From: Acidimicrobiaceae bacterium
GTDB lineage: Bacteria; Actinomycetota; Acidimicrobiia; Acidimicrobiales; UBA8190
Reading direction: 5' to 3'
DNA: 6,083 nucleotides
NCBI GenBank assembly: GCA_003131945.1
Contig: PKWD01000409.1
Location: 1-6,083, forward strand
Notes under the pieces: generated by a model
The model's input: the letters and a program-made list of their open reading frames with translations, nothing else
Told to the model about the DNA's origin: nothing
Databases searched by the model: none
Made by a program: the position numbers and the translations under genes
Shown here: in pieces, positions 1 to 5,892 of the stretch
Layout: the number at the start of each line of letters is the position of its first letter
How positions within the stretch are numbered: position 1 is the first letter of the stretch

Positions 1-10
1 ACGCCGTTGA

Positions 11-520
11 CGCCCACGCCAATCAGATGCCCAGAGCACCGATGGAGAAGGCAGGACGTCGGAGAGCCCTGGCGAAGGCCTCGGCGGTAGCTTCCTCCGC
101 GACCTCTCGACTCCCGAGGGCGAGCACCTCTGCGGCAAGGGACAGGCGTCGGAAGAGGAACTCATCACGGCGCTCATGCGGGCCCGCATTTGTGAGTTGG
201 CAGCGCAGGCCGTCTACCCGTCGCCGACGCAAAGCGCCTCCACCGCTGGGATGCTCTCCAGCTTCGATGTGTTGCTCCAGGTTCCGCTCGAAGAAGTCTT
301 GCACGACCTCCCCATTGACGACGATCTCCGAACGGCGCTCCTCGACCAAGAAGGACCGCTCGGACGACTGGTAGCGGACGTAGCGGACTACCAATTGGGC
401 CGACCCGAGCAGGCGACTCGAAGCGGACTGGCGGATGCCGTTCTGTCCTCGGCCGCTCTTGAGGCGCTTCTGTGGTCGGTGGAGATGACCTCGACAGTCT
501 CAGCATCCGCATTCAGCTGA
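11..520 (+). pseudogene. C-terminal remnant of an EAL/HDOD (YuxH-like) signal transduction protein
   Basis: Only the tail of the protein is present. From about position 150 the reading frame gives EEELITALMRARICELA, then a helix-rich stretch with LSSFDVLLQVPLEEVL and LPIDDDLRTALLDQEGPLG. This is the typical C-terminal part of the HDOD domain in proteins that pair a (often degenerate) c-di-GMP phosphodiesterase EAL domain with HDOD. The end, with an LEALLW-type motif, also fits that family. Known members are about 400 residues; here at most 169 codons are open, because a TGA at 8-10 closes the frame upstream. Residues before about position 80 match the family poorly, and neither other plus frame continues the HDOD domain convincingly. 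The first in-frame ATG is at 176. I infer a truncated or frameshifted gene, although its 5' part may lie left of the window behind a single frameshift. Third-position G/C is high in this frame, so decay is recent or limited. Confidence 0.6.
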
Positions 521-530
521 AGAGCCAGTC

Positions 531-548
531 GCCGGTCGAACGGCCGGC
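531..548. terminator. GC-rich hairpin between convergent genes, possible terminator
   Basis: GCCGGTC (531-537) pairs with GGCCGGC (542-548) around a GAAC loop, giving seven pairs including one G-U. It begins 11 bases after the stop of the EAL/HDOD remnant and lies before the 3' end of the convergent acetyltransferase, where a shared terminator would sit. There is no T-tract, so intrinsic termination is uncertain. Confidence 0.35.
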
Positions 549-581
549 TACGCATCCGCTGCCAATAGATCTGACTCGAGG

Positions 582-1409
582 TCACCCCAGCGCCTGCATA
601 AAAGGAGCGTAGAGCCGCTGTCGTGCTCCGGGGAGCGCGTGACCGCCGTGCACCATGAGCGGTGCGACATCGACAGGCAGCAAACCCCGTTCCTCCGACC
701 AGCGCGAAAAGTGGGCGAATCGCTCGGGCACGTCGATTCGGACCGTCCCGTGGGCGTTCACGGCAAGCGTGTCGACCAGCACCCGGGCGACAGCGTCGTC
801 CCGGGCGACGACTGGGCCGATATGTAGCACCTCGAGGTTGCGCCACGCGGCGGCGTGGCCGACAAGGCCACGGTAGTCCTCAGCCACGACGACCTGCTCG
901 GCGAAGGTACTGATGGCCGTCAGGATCGCCCTGCGGTCGGCGCCGAAGACGACCCGGTCGAGTCGCAGCACCTCCGGACGGTCGGCAGGAGCAAGGGAGC
1001 GGACCTGGGGCCCGGCGCCCCCCAAGGGAAGCGGCTCGTATCTCCCAACGTGCTTGACCACCGTCTCGAGGACCTGGAAGTCCATGCGTTCGTAGAGGGG
1101 CATGCCCTGCGGCGTGGCATAGAGAAACACCGTCATGGCCGGCGAGTGTGACAGGGCGTGTTGCGTGAGACGTCGTCCCACGCCGCGCTGACCGTGGCGC
1201 CTGGCTACGAGAAGCATGCCGATCACAGCCACGTCGGGTGGATAACGGGTGACGATCGCGGCGCCGGCCAGTCCGCCGTCGGGGTCATCGATCCCGAGAC
1301 CGTCGCCCACGTCGAGAAGGAGGGACCACTTGGCTTCCTCGGCCTTCCACCCACGGTCGAGCGCGAGCTCCAGACAGGCACCCAGATCGTCCTCGGACAG
1401 AGCACGCAC
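582..1409 (-). CDS. GNAT family N-acetyltransferase with C-terminal Acetyltransf_18-like domain
   Basis: A cytoplasmic acetyl-CoA-dependent acyltransferase of unknown substrate. With the GTG start at 1409 it has 275 residues. It opens with VRALSEDDLGACLELA, the usual first strand and helix of GNAT proteins. Motif A, with the acetyl-CoA pyrophosphate-binding signature Q-R-G-V-G, is at residues 65-83 (MLLVARRHGQRGVGRRL). The ATPQGMPLYERMDF segment at about 98-111 is the end of the GNAT fold. From about residue 133 a second, GNAT-like half follows, as in the YitH-type proteins that carry an Acetyltransf_18 domain. Start choice: the frame is open to an ATG at 1601, with others at 1559 and 1520, but the added N-terminal residues have no GNAT character and the 1601 and 1559 starts overlap the divergent SDR gene. 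GTG 1409 leaves 124 bp for divergent promoters. No start has a convincing Shine-Dalgarno except perhaps AGGGG before 1559. Family is confident, start is not. Confidence 0.8.
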   Translation of the reverse strand: MRALSEDDLGACLELALDRGWKAEEAKWSLLLDVGDGLGIDDPDGGLAGAAIVTRYPPDVAVIGMLLVARRHGQRGVGRRLTQHALSHSPAMTVFLYATPQGMPLYERMDFQVLETVVKHVGRYEPLPLGGAGPQVRSLAPADRPEVLRLDRVVFGADRRAILTAISTFAEQVVVAEDYRGLVGHAAAWRNLEVLHIGPVVARDDAVARVLVDTLAVNAHGTVRIDVPERFAHFSRWSEERGLLPVDVAPLMVHGGHALPGARQRLYAPFMQALG

Positions 1410-1454
1410 CCCGGGAGTTCGCCGTCTGTCACTCTTGCCACTCGGACGAGGGTA

Positions 1455-1479
1455 GGGCGACGCTCCGACGTCGTCGCCC
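1455..1479. promoter_or_regulatory. 8-9-8 inverted repeat between divergent genes, possible operator
   Basis: GGGCGACG (1455-1462) and CGTCGCCC (1472-1479) are perfect inverted copies separated by nine bases. The repeat lies between the likely GTG start of the minus-strand acetyltransferase (1409) and the ATG of the SDR gene (1534), where a regulator could control both. If the acetyltransferase really starts at 1520 or further upstream, the repeat would be inside its coding sequence. No clear -35/-10 pair was recognised beside it. Confidence 0.3.
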
Positions 1480-1533
1480 GGGATGGTTCCGACACCTAGA
1501 AGATCCCGCTCGTGCCGCATAGGGTCGCAGTCC

Positions 1534-2475
1534 ATGGCTCCTTGGACCACCGACGACATCCCGCCCCTCGCCCATCGCACCGCCGTGGTGACCGGAGCCA
1601 ACAGCGGCCTCGGCTATGAGACGTCGCTGGCCCTGGCCAGGGCCGGCGCCCATGTGGTCCTCGCCTGTCGGGACCAGGCCAAAGGGGGTGACGCCCTCGA
1701 CCGGATCGGCCGGGAGGTCCCCGGCGCCGATGTCCGACTGGCCCGGCTCGACCTGGCCGATTTGGGCTCGGTGCGCACGTTCGCCGCTGACTTCTCCGCC
1801 GAGCACGACGCTTTGGACATCCTCGTCAACAACGCCGGTGTCATGGCCATCCCCCGTCGAGAGACGGTCGACGGCTTCGAGATGCAGTTCGGCACCAATC
1901 ATCTCGGCCACTTTGCCCTCACCGGACTCCTCCTCGACAGGCTGGCCGCACGGCCAGGGGCCAGAGTGGTCACGGTCAGCAGCGAGGTGGCCCGGATCGG
2001 GCGCATCAGGTTCGACGACCTCACCGGCGCGGGCCGCTACGGGAAGTGGACCGCCTACGCCCAGGCCAAGCTGTCGAACCAGTTGTTCACCCTCGAGCTC
2101 GACCGCCGGGCGACCAACCTGGGCGTCGACCTCACGAGCGTGGCGTCCCACCCCGGCTACGCCGCCACCAACCTGCAGGCCGTCGGCCCCCAGATGAGCG
2201 GGTCGAGGATCATGAAGAGGCTCGGCGATCTCGGCAACTCGGTCTTCGCTCAGTCCGCCGCCGGCGGAGCCCTCCCCAGCCTCTACGCCGCCACCGCACC
2301 CGAAGTGCGCGGCGGCCAGTACTTCGGCCCCGACGGGCTCTTCGGCATGCGGGGTGGTCCCAAGCCCGTGTCGTTCGTGCGGGCGGCCAGGGATCCTGAC
2401 ACCGCCCGACGCCTCTGGGACGTGTCCGTTGAGCTCACCGGCGTCCGGTTCGGCGCCCTCGACCCGAAGGCCTGA
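1534..2475 (+). CDS. SDR family NAD(P)-dependent oxidoreductase (retinol dehydrogenase-like)
   Basis: A classical short-chain dehydrogenase/reductase of 313 residues, the usual length for the retinol-dehydrogenase-like branch. Visible motifs are the Rossmann glycine motif TGANSGLG (20-27), a basic residue after the second strand (R46 in LACRD, which favours NADP(H)), the DLADLGSVR segment (73-81), NNAG (99-102), Asn122 in GTNHLGHF, the active-site serine region VTVSSE (146-151), and the catalytic Tyr175 and Lys179 in YAQAK. SHPGYAATNLQ follows the active site, as in this branch. The Ser-Tyr-Lys-Asn tetrad is complete, so it should be active as a carbonyl reductase or alcohol dehydrogenase; the substrate cannot be read from sequence. 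The ATG at 1534 fits family members that begin with a W-T-x-x-D-I-P motif; an in-frame start at 1483 would add 17 uncharacteristic residues. AGGG lies nine bases upstream. The broken acetyltransferase begins nine bases after its stop, suggesting a former two-gene operon. Confidence 0.93.
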   Translation: MAPWTTDDIPPLAHRTAVVTGANSGLGYETSLALARAGAHVVLACRDQAKGGDALDRIGREVPGADVRLARLDLADLGSVRTFAADFSAEHDALDILVNNAGVMAIPRRETVDGFEMQFGTNHLGHFALTGLLLDRLAARPGARVVTVSSEVARIGRIRFDDLTGAGRYGKWTAYAQAKLSNQLFTLELDRRATNLGVDLTSVASHPGYAATNLQAVGPQMSGSRIMKRLGDLGNSVFAQSAAGGALPSLYAATAPEVRGGQYFGPDGLFGMRGGPKPVSFVRAARDPDTARRLWDVSVELTGVRFGALDPKA

Positions 2476-2484
2476 CCGGTCACG

Positions 2485-2800
2485 TTGGTTCCTGCTGTAC
2501 CCGAGGGAGAGATCTCGATCGACGACCCACGGGCCACGGACGTGAGCGAGCTGCTCGACGGCCACCTTGTCTTCAACCACTCGCACAGTCCCCCGGAGGA
2601 CGTCCACGCCCTCGACGTCGACGGCCTCCTCGATCCCACCGTCACATCCTTCAGCTTCCGCCTCGATGGTGAGCTCCTCGGAGCCGGGGCCTTGAAGCAG
2701 CTCGACGGGGGCCACGCCGAGTTGAAGTCCATGCATGTCGCCCACGCGGCCCGAGGTGGCGGCATCGGCCGCCTTCGTCGATCATCTCATCGGCGTCGCC
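2485..2800 (+). pseudogene. Frameshifted, 3'-truncated GNAT N-acetyltransferase
   Basis: The first frame begins at a TTG nine bases after the SDR stop and reads as the N-terminal half of a small (usually about 150 residues) GNAT acetyltransferase: SELLDGHLVFNHSHSPPEDV, then ALDVDGLLDPTVT, LLGAGALKQL, HAELKSMHV and the acetyl-CoA-binding AARGGGIGR. Directly after GIGR the homologous continuation AFVDHLIGVARRR appears in the next frame (from 2771). The sequence GGCCGCCTTC at 2767-2776 is what remains if two bases are lost from an ancestral GGC CGC GCC TTC. The second half of the domain, including the last strands with the usual E-T-G and LY..GF motifs, is absent because unrelated sequence takes over near 2800. 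The frameshift and the missing half together make an active enzyme very unlikely. Its position suggests it was once translationally coupled to the SDR gene. Confidence 0.8.
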
Positions 2801-3185
2801 CGCCGTCGGTGCCGTCACCAACGCATCGTTGTGCTCGACTCCCGACCAGCGCGGCGTGACCCGACCCGCACCCTGCGACTTCGGGTCGGTCAACCTGGCC
2901 CTGCCGCCCCAGGTCATCACCAGCCCCGACCGGGCCACCGACACGGTCGGTTCCCCCTTCTCTTTCACGATCACCACGACAGGCGTACCGGTGCCGTCGA
3001 TCTCGAAGAAGGGCAAGCTGCCGAAGCACCTCACTCTCGAGAAGAACGAAAACGGCACCACCACCATCTCCGGCACCCCCGTCAAAATCGGCGTCGACAA
3101 CTTCACCATCGTTTCCACCTATGCAAAGGGCTCCACCAAGACCGTCGTGAACTAGGCGTTCACCCTGACGGTCGTGGCCGGCTGA
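2796..3185 (+). pseudogene. 3' remnant of a secreted choice-of-anchor-Q / Ig-like surface protein
   Basis: The frame beginning near 2796 reads SPAVGAVTNASLCSTPDQRG and then a PCDFG segment. This resembles the end of the choice-of-anchor Q region found at the C-terminus of right-handed beta-helix surface proteins (usual form DQRG..RP...CDIGA). A single Ig-like domain of the putative-Ig (He_PIG) type follows at about 2900-3180, with PPQVITSP, VGSPFSFTITTTGVPVPSI, GKLPKHLT, TISGTPV and finally AFTLTVVAG. No signal peptide, start codon or beta-helix body is present, and the 5' end fuses to the acetyltransferase remnant. An amber TAG at 3153-3155 stands where relatives usually have Gln (one C-to-T change from CAG); nine more in-frame codons follow before TGA at 3183-3185. 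I infer a dead gene fragment. Domain naming is from memory of family consensus, not a search. Confidence 0.7.
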
Positions 3186-3221
3186 GGCACCGGCACCGGC
3201 ACCGGCGCCGGCACCGGCACC
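3186..3221. repeat. Six tandem GGCACC hexamers
   Basis: Six consecutive 6-bp units, the fourth being GGCGCC and the others GGCACC. The array begins immediately after the TGA of the Ig-like remnant. In that remnant's frame it would encode alternating Gly-Thr, a typical surface-protein linker, so it may be leftover linker coding sequence. The length and single variant are also compatible with replication slippage. It ends about 30 bases before the likely start of the secreted glycosidase-like gene. Confidence 0.85.
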
Positions 3222-3234
3222 GGGCATGCCCGGT
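3219..3234. repeat. 16-bp perfect palindrome
   Basis: ACCGGGCATGCCCGGT is a perfect palindrome overlapping the last bases of the hexamer array, 16 bases before the proposed GTG start of the glycosidase-like gene. It could be an operator, or could form a GC-rich hairpin ending upstream transcription. No T-tract follows. A second perfect palindrome, CCGGCGCCGG, lies inside the array at 3202-3211. Confidence 0.5.
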
Positions 3235-3250
3235 ACAGCAGACTGTCCCG

Positions 3251-5446
3251 GTGGGCACCCGAACGGCGGTCAGGACGAGCGGCAGCAGACATCGACGAAT
3301 GGGCATCGGGCCACTCGGCGCATCGGTGGTCGTGGCTGTGATCGTCCTCGGGGGCGTGACCGTTCCCGTCGCCGCCCGGGGAGCATCCGCCACGATCGCG
3401 CCGCCCGGTGCCCAAGGCTCCCCCACCGCTGTCGTCGCCACCGCCGGTCCGTCGCCCCGGTACGACTGCAATTTCAACATAAACACCGACGCCTACACCG
3501 GTGCCGACGGCACCGCCTCGGCCATCGGATGGGCCGGCAATCATCAGGGGGTCGTGACGTGCCTGGGCGGGACCTTCTTCGTCCAGGACGGCATCAACCG
3601 GAACTTCGGATTCGGGATCTACGACGGCGCCCCGATGACATGGGCCGACGCCGGCGGCTATCTCCCCGCCCAGGTCACGACGTTCCGGATCTCCGGCGCC
3701 ACCGTCTCGATCACGGAGTTCGCCGACAAGGTGCAGCTGGGCGGCGATTCCTACGTCGCCGTCTACAGCCGGGTGGCCGTCGACAACGCCACCGCCCATG
3801 TCGTTGTGGCCGATCCGGCCCCGTCGGCCGGACTGGTGGCTCTAAACACGGCCCCTGACACCGTCACGGCCCATGGGTCGGCCGTCCATGATTACGTGGT
3901 GGCGGTCGACCGCTTCGGCAACGACTACCCGTGGCCCACGGCGGCCATGTTGGACAGCGCCGGGAGCTTCGCTCGGCACTTCTCCCACATGAAGAGTTTC
4001 TGGAACGAGCAACTGGCCCGGATCGCCGCCGTCTCGGTCCCCGATGCATCGCTCGACGACGCCTACCGCAGCGGATTCATCTACACCGAGATCGCCCGCA
4101 GCGGGAACGACCTGAACACCGGCGTCAACGGCTACGAATCAGAGTTCAGCCACGACGTCGTCGGCATCCTGGCCAACCTCTTCACCCAGGGGGACTATGC
4201 CAACGCCCACGCGCTGCTGCTCGAAGCGCGCAACGTCGTCGGGTCGCAGGGGCAGTACGAGGACGGAACCTGGACGTACGCATGGCCCTGGGCCATCTAC
4301 CTCATGAAGACCGGTGATCTCAGCTTCGTCAAGGCGAACTTCGCCACTGCCGGGCCCGGCGGGGCCACCGAGCCGAGCATCGAAAACACCGCCCACACCA
4401 TCGCCGCCGACCGGACCGGCCCCGGCGGGATCATGGGGCTCACGAACGACATCGATTCCGACGGCTACTGGACCGTCGACGACTACGAAGCTTTGATGGG
4501 CCTCGCCGCCTACCGCTACCTGGCCCAGCGCGTCGACGACCACACGGAAGTGCAATGGGCGACGACTGAGTACGACGCCCTCCTGGCGGCGACCAGTGCC
4601 ACCCTCGACGCCACCATCACCCGCTCGCAGCTGAACTACCTCCCCTGTTCCATGACCGAACCCAATACCTCGAACCGGTGCAACAACCCCGAGGACGCCA
4701 ACTGGGCGGCGCCCTTCCAGTTCGGGAAATGGGCCTGGGACGCCCAACTGTTCGACGCGCCCGTGTCTGGACCCGGGCTCACCCTTATCGACGCCACCTA
4801 CTCCTACGGATTCGGTCGGCTGCGGGGCGAGCTCCCCCCGAACACGTTCGGCGGCTTTCCATCGGACTATTACTCGACCGCCTACAACGCCGGCTACGGC
4901 AGCTGGGGCCTGGCCAGCACACACCATCGTGACCAGGGGATCGTGAGCTACGAGTTCATGATCACCAACGATCAGAGCGGGCCGTACTCCTGGTGGGAAA
5001 GCTCGAGCGCCCCCTCGGCCACGACCCCATGGGCCGGGAAGCACCCGGCCGCCGGTCAGGGTTCCTCCCCCCATGCCTGGGCCATGTCCGAAGCGAACAA
5101 AGTCTTGTTGGACTCACTCGTGGCCGAGAGGTCCGATGGCACCCTGATCGTGGGCCGCGGTGTGCCGGCCCCGTGGCTGCGTTCGGGCCGGTCGATGTCG
5201 GTCACCAATTTCCCGACCACCAACGGTCAGAGGCTCGGCATCAGGATCTCGTCCACCGGCACATCGGTGTCCTTGACCCTGAGCGGTCGACCGCCGTCGG
5301 GCCCGGTGCTCTTCCAGCTGCCGTCATTCGTGGGCAACATCGCCGGCACCTCCTCCGGCACGATCAACCGTCGCACCGGCACGGTGACACTGGCGCCACA
5401 CACGAGCAGCGTCACCGTTCGACTCCGGGTCGCCGTCCCCGGCTGA
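3251..5446 (+). CDS. Secreted six-hairpin (alpha/alpha)6-barrel glycosidase-like protein, family not assigned
   Basis: With the GTG start at 3251 it has 731 residues. The N-terminus has a basic region (R4, R8, R13, R15, R16), a hydrophobic core at about 22-42 and Ala-X-Ala cleavage options near 42 or 47, so it should be exported. A beta-rich domain follows (about 71-235), with W-G-N-x-Q-G-V and Cys73 and Cys104. A long helical region (about 245-625) contains NGYESEFSHDVVGILANLF (E296, E298, D302), GTWTYAWPWAIYLMKTGD (339-356), Cys466/Cys477, QSGPYSWWE (E583) and SSPHAW (605-610). A small beta domain after GRGVPAPWL (635-643) ends it. Beta-sandwich, (alpha/alpha)6 barrel and C-terminal beta domain is the layout of several glycoside hydrolase clans, so a role in cleaving an extracellular glycan or glycoside is inferred; acid/base residues cannot be assigned. 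The alternative ATG at 3299 removes all basic residues from the signal peptide, so 3251 is preferred, although no Shine-Dalgarno is evident. The frame is open back to 2735, but that part overlaps the remnants. Confidence 0.75.
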   Translation: MGTRTAVRTSGSRHRRMGIGPLGASVVVAVIVLGGVTVPVAARGASATIAPPGAQGSPTAVVATAGPSPRYDCNFNINTDAYTGADGTASAIGWAGNHQGVVTCLGGTFFVQDGINRNFGFGIYDGAPMTWADAGGYLPAQVTTFRISGATVSITEFADKVQLGGDSYVAVYSRVAVDNATAHVVVADPAPSAGLVALNTAPDTVTAHGSAVHDYVVAVDRFGNDYPWPTAAMLDSAGSFARHFSHMKSFWNEQLARIAAVSVPDASLDDAYRSGFIYTEIARSGNDLNTGVNGYESEFSHDVVGILANLFTQGDYANAHALLLEARNVVGSQGQYEDGTWTYAWPWAIYLMKTGDLSFVKANFATAGPGGATEPSIENTAHTIAADRTGPGGIMGLTNDIDSDGYWTVDDYEALMGLAAYRYLAQRVDDHTEVQWATTEYDALLAATSATLDATITRSQLNYLPCSMTEPNTSNRCNNPEDANWAAPFQFGKWAWDAQLFDAPVSGPGLTLIDATYSYGFGRLRGELPPNTFGGFPSDYYSTAYNAGYGSWGLASTHHRDQGIVSYEFMITNDQSGPYSWWESSSAPSATTPWAGKHPAAGQGSSPHAWAMSEANKVLLDSLVAERSDGTLIVGRGVPAPWLRSGRSMSVTNFPTTNGQRLGIRISSTGTSVSLTLSGRPPSGPVLFQLPSFVGNIAGTSSGTINRRTGTVTLAPHTSSVTVRLRVAVPG

Positions 5447-5501
5447 TGGCAATCGCCGTCCGGGGATGATCCGGAAAGGTTGTGGACCGGGGAATGCCTT
5501 T

Positions 5502-5681
5502 TCAGTTGTTCTCTGCGTTCACGACCTGGCGCCAGTAACACAGCTGCCGGAACCTGTCGCTCAGGGTTGTCACCCGCTCTTTGATCAGGGAAATCTCTCC
5601 GAATTCGGGCCCCGTGAATCGCAACAGGGCCGGGACCCCGGGTCCCAGATAGGAATCGACACCGGGCACGAACCGTCTCAT
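5502..5681 (-). CDS. Possible 59-residue protein of unknown function
   Basis: An ATG at 5681 opens a 59-codon frame ending at TGA 5502-5504, preceded by a G-run (GGGGG, seven bases upstream). The product has a Gly/Pro-rich N-terminal third and then a probable amphipathic helix (EISLIKERVTTLSDRFRQL) leading to CYWRQVVNAENN. Third codon positions are roughly 80 percent G/C, as in neighbouring genes, which argues mildly for coding. The frame is open far upstream, but that part lies antisense to the response regulator and its promoter region. The helix with Y-x-R vaguely recalls single-helix-pair actinobacterial regulators of the RsiG type, but the diagnostic E-x3-S-x2-R-x3-Q-x3-D spacing is not met. 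It converges on the glycosidase-like gene, 55 bases away. It may be a real small gene or a chance ORF. Confidence 0.35.
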   Translation of the reverse strand: MRRFVPGVDSYLGPGVPALLRFTGPEFGEISLIKERVTTLSDRFRQLCYWRQVVNAENN

Positions 5682-5733
5682 TCTCCATCCCCCCGCCACC
5701 CAGTGGCAGATCCGACGCGGACCTGGGGAACAG

Positions 5734-5747
5734 CGTGAGGGCTCACG
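5734..5747. promoter_or_regulatory. Interrupted palindrome CGTGAG-GG-CTCACG
   Basis: Perfect 6-bp inverted arms with a two-base centre, in the intergenic region and 53 bases upstream of the small minus-strand ORF. The size and symmetry fit a dimeric regulator site; no regulator can be named from sequence. Confidence 0.3.
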
Positions 5748-5770
5748 GACAACGTTCGCTCTGTCTCGAG

Positions 5771-5780
5771 CCAATATTGG
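5771..5780. promoter_or_regulatory. 10-bp palindrome CCAATATTGG
   Basis: A perfect palindrome with an AT-rich centre in an otherwise very GC-rich region, 124 bases before the response regulator start. It could be a protein-binding site; nothing more specific is visible. Confidence 0.25.
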
Positions 5781-5786
5781 GTCAAC

Positions 5787-5859
5787 ACCGACCGACTCCC
5801 GGGGGCGCCCCGACGGGGCCCGAAAGGGCCAACCGGGCGGTCCTACAGGAAGGGTCGGT
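5787..5859. other. Nested stem-loop structure with a GAAA tetraloop
   Basis: ACCGACC (5787-5793) can pair with GGTCGGT (5853-5859). Inside, GGCCC-GAAA-GGGCC (5817-5830) forms a five-pair stem capped by a GNRA tetraloop, and GCCCC-GAC-GGGGC (5807-5819) forms a competing hairpin that shares 5817-5819. The structure lies upstream of the proposed regulator promoter, so it would not be in that mRNA's leader. It could be a terminator, a small RNA or chance pairing in GC-rich DNA. Confidence 0.3.
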
Positions 5860-5865
5860 CCGATA

Positions 5866-5892
5866 ACAGCGGGTGATGAAAGTCTTCGCTGT
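5866..5892. promoter_or_regulatory. Inverted repeat ACAGCG-N15-CGCTGT at the regulator promoter
   Basis: Perfect 6-bp arms at 5866-5871 and 5887-5892 span the region where a -35 element would lie, and the second arm overlaps the first base of the -10 box. No good -35 hexamer is present, which fits a promoter needing an activator, or a repressor site that occludes polymerase. Assignment is inference. Confidence 0.35.

Noticed and set aside
23..394. Minus-strand ORF containing GSREVAEEATAEAFARALRR, which resembles sigma-70 region 2 of ECF factors.
   Set aside because: The similarity is limited to about 20 residues, no other sigma motif flanks it, and it is antisense to the EAL/HDOD remnant. 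Third-position G/C favours the plus frame over most of the stretch.
1429..2745. 438-codon minus-strand ORF opposite the SDR gene.
   Set aside because: It is antisense to an SDR gene with a complete set of family motifs, and its translation is low-complexity Gly/Glu/Val-rich, typical of a shadow frame in GC-rich DNA.
2806..2850. Continuation of the acetyltransferase frame as CRHQRIVVLDSR, which loosely resembles the next GNAT strand.
   Set aside because: The same bases in another frame give the much stronger choice-of-anchor-Q-like sequence, which continues without break into the Ig-like domain.
2735..3250. N-terminal extension of the glycosidase-like frame back to an ATG at 2735.
   Set aside because: It overlaps the acetyltransferase and Ig-like remnants in other frames, encodes Arg/His-rich repeats across the hexamer array, and would bury the signal peptide inside the protein.
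4139..5074. 311-codon minus-strand ORF within the glycosidase-like gene.
   Set aside because: It is entirely antisense to a well-supported gene, and its translation is Gly/Val-rich with no recognisable domain.
5437..5465. CCCCGG and CCGGGG flanking the stop of the glycosidase-like gene as a terminator.
   Set aside because: The loop is 17 bases, the stem only six, it includes coding sequence and no T-tract follows; too weak to list as a feature.
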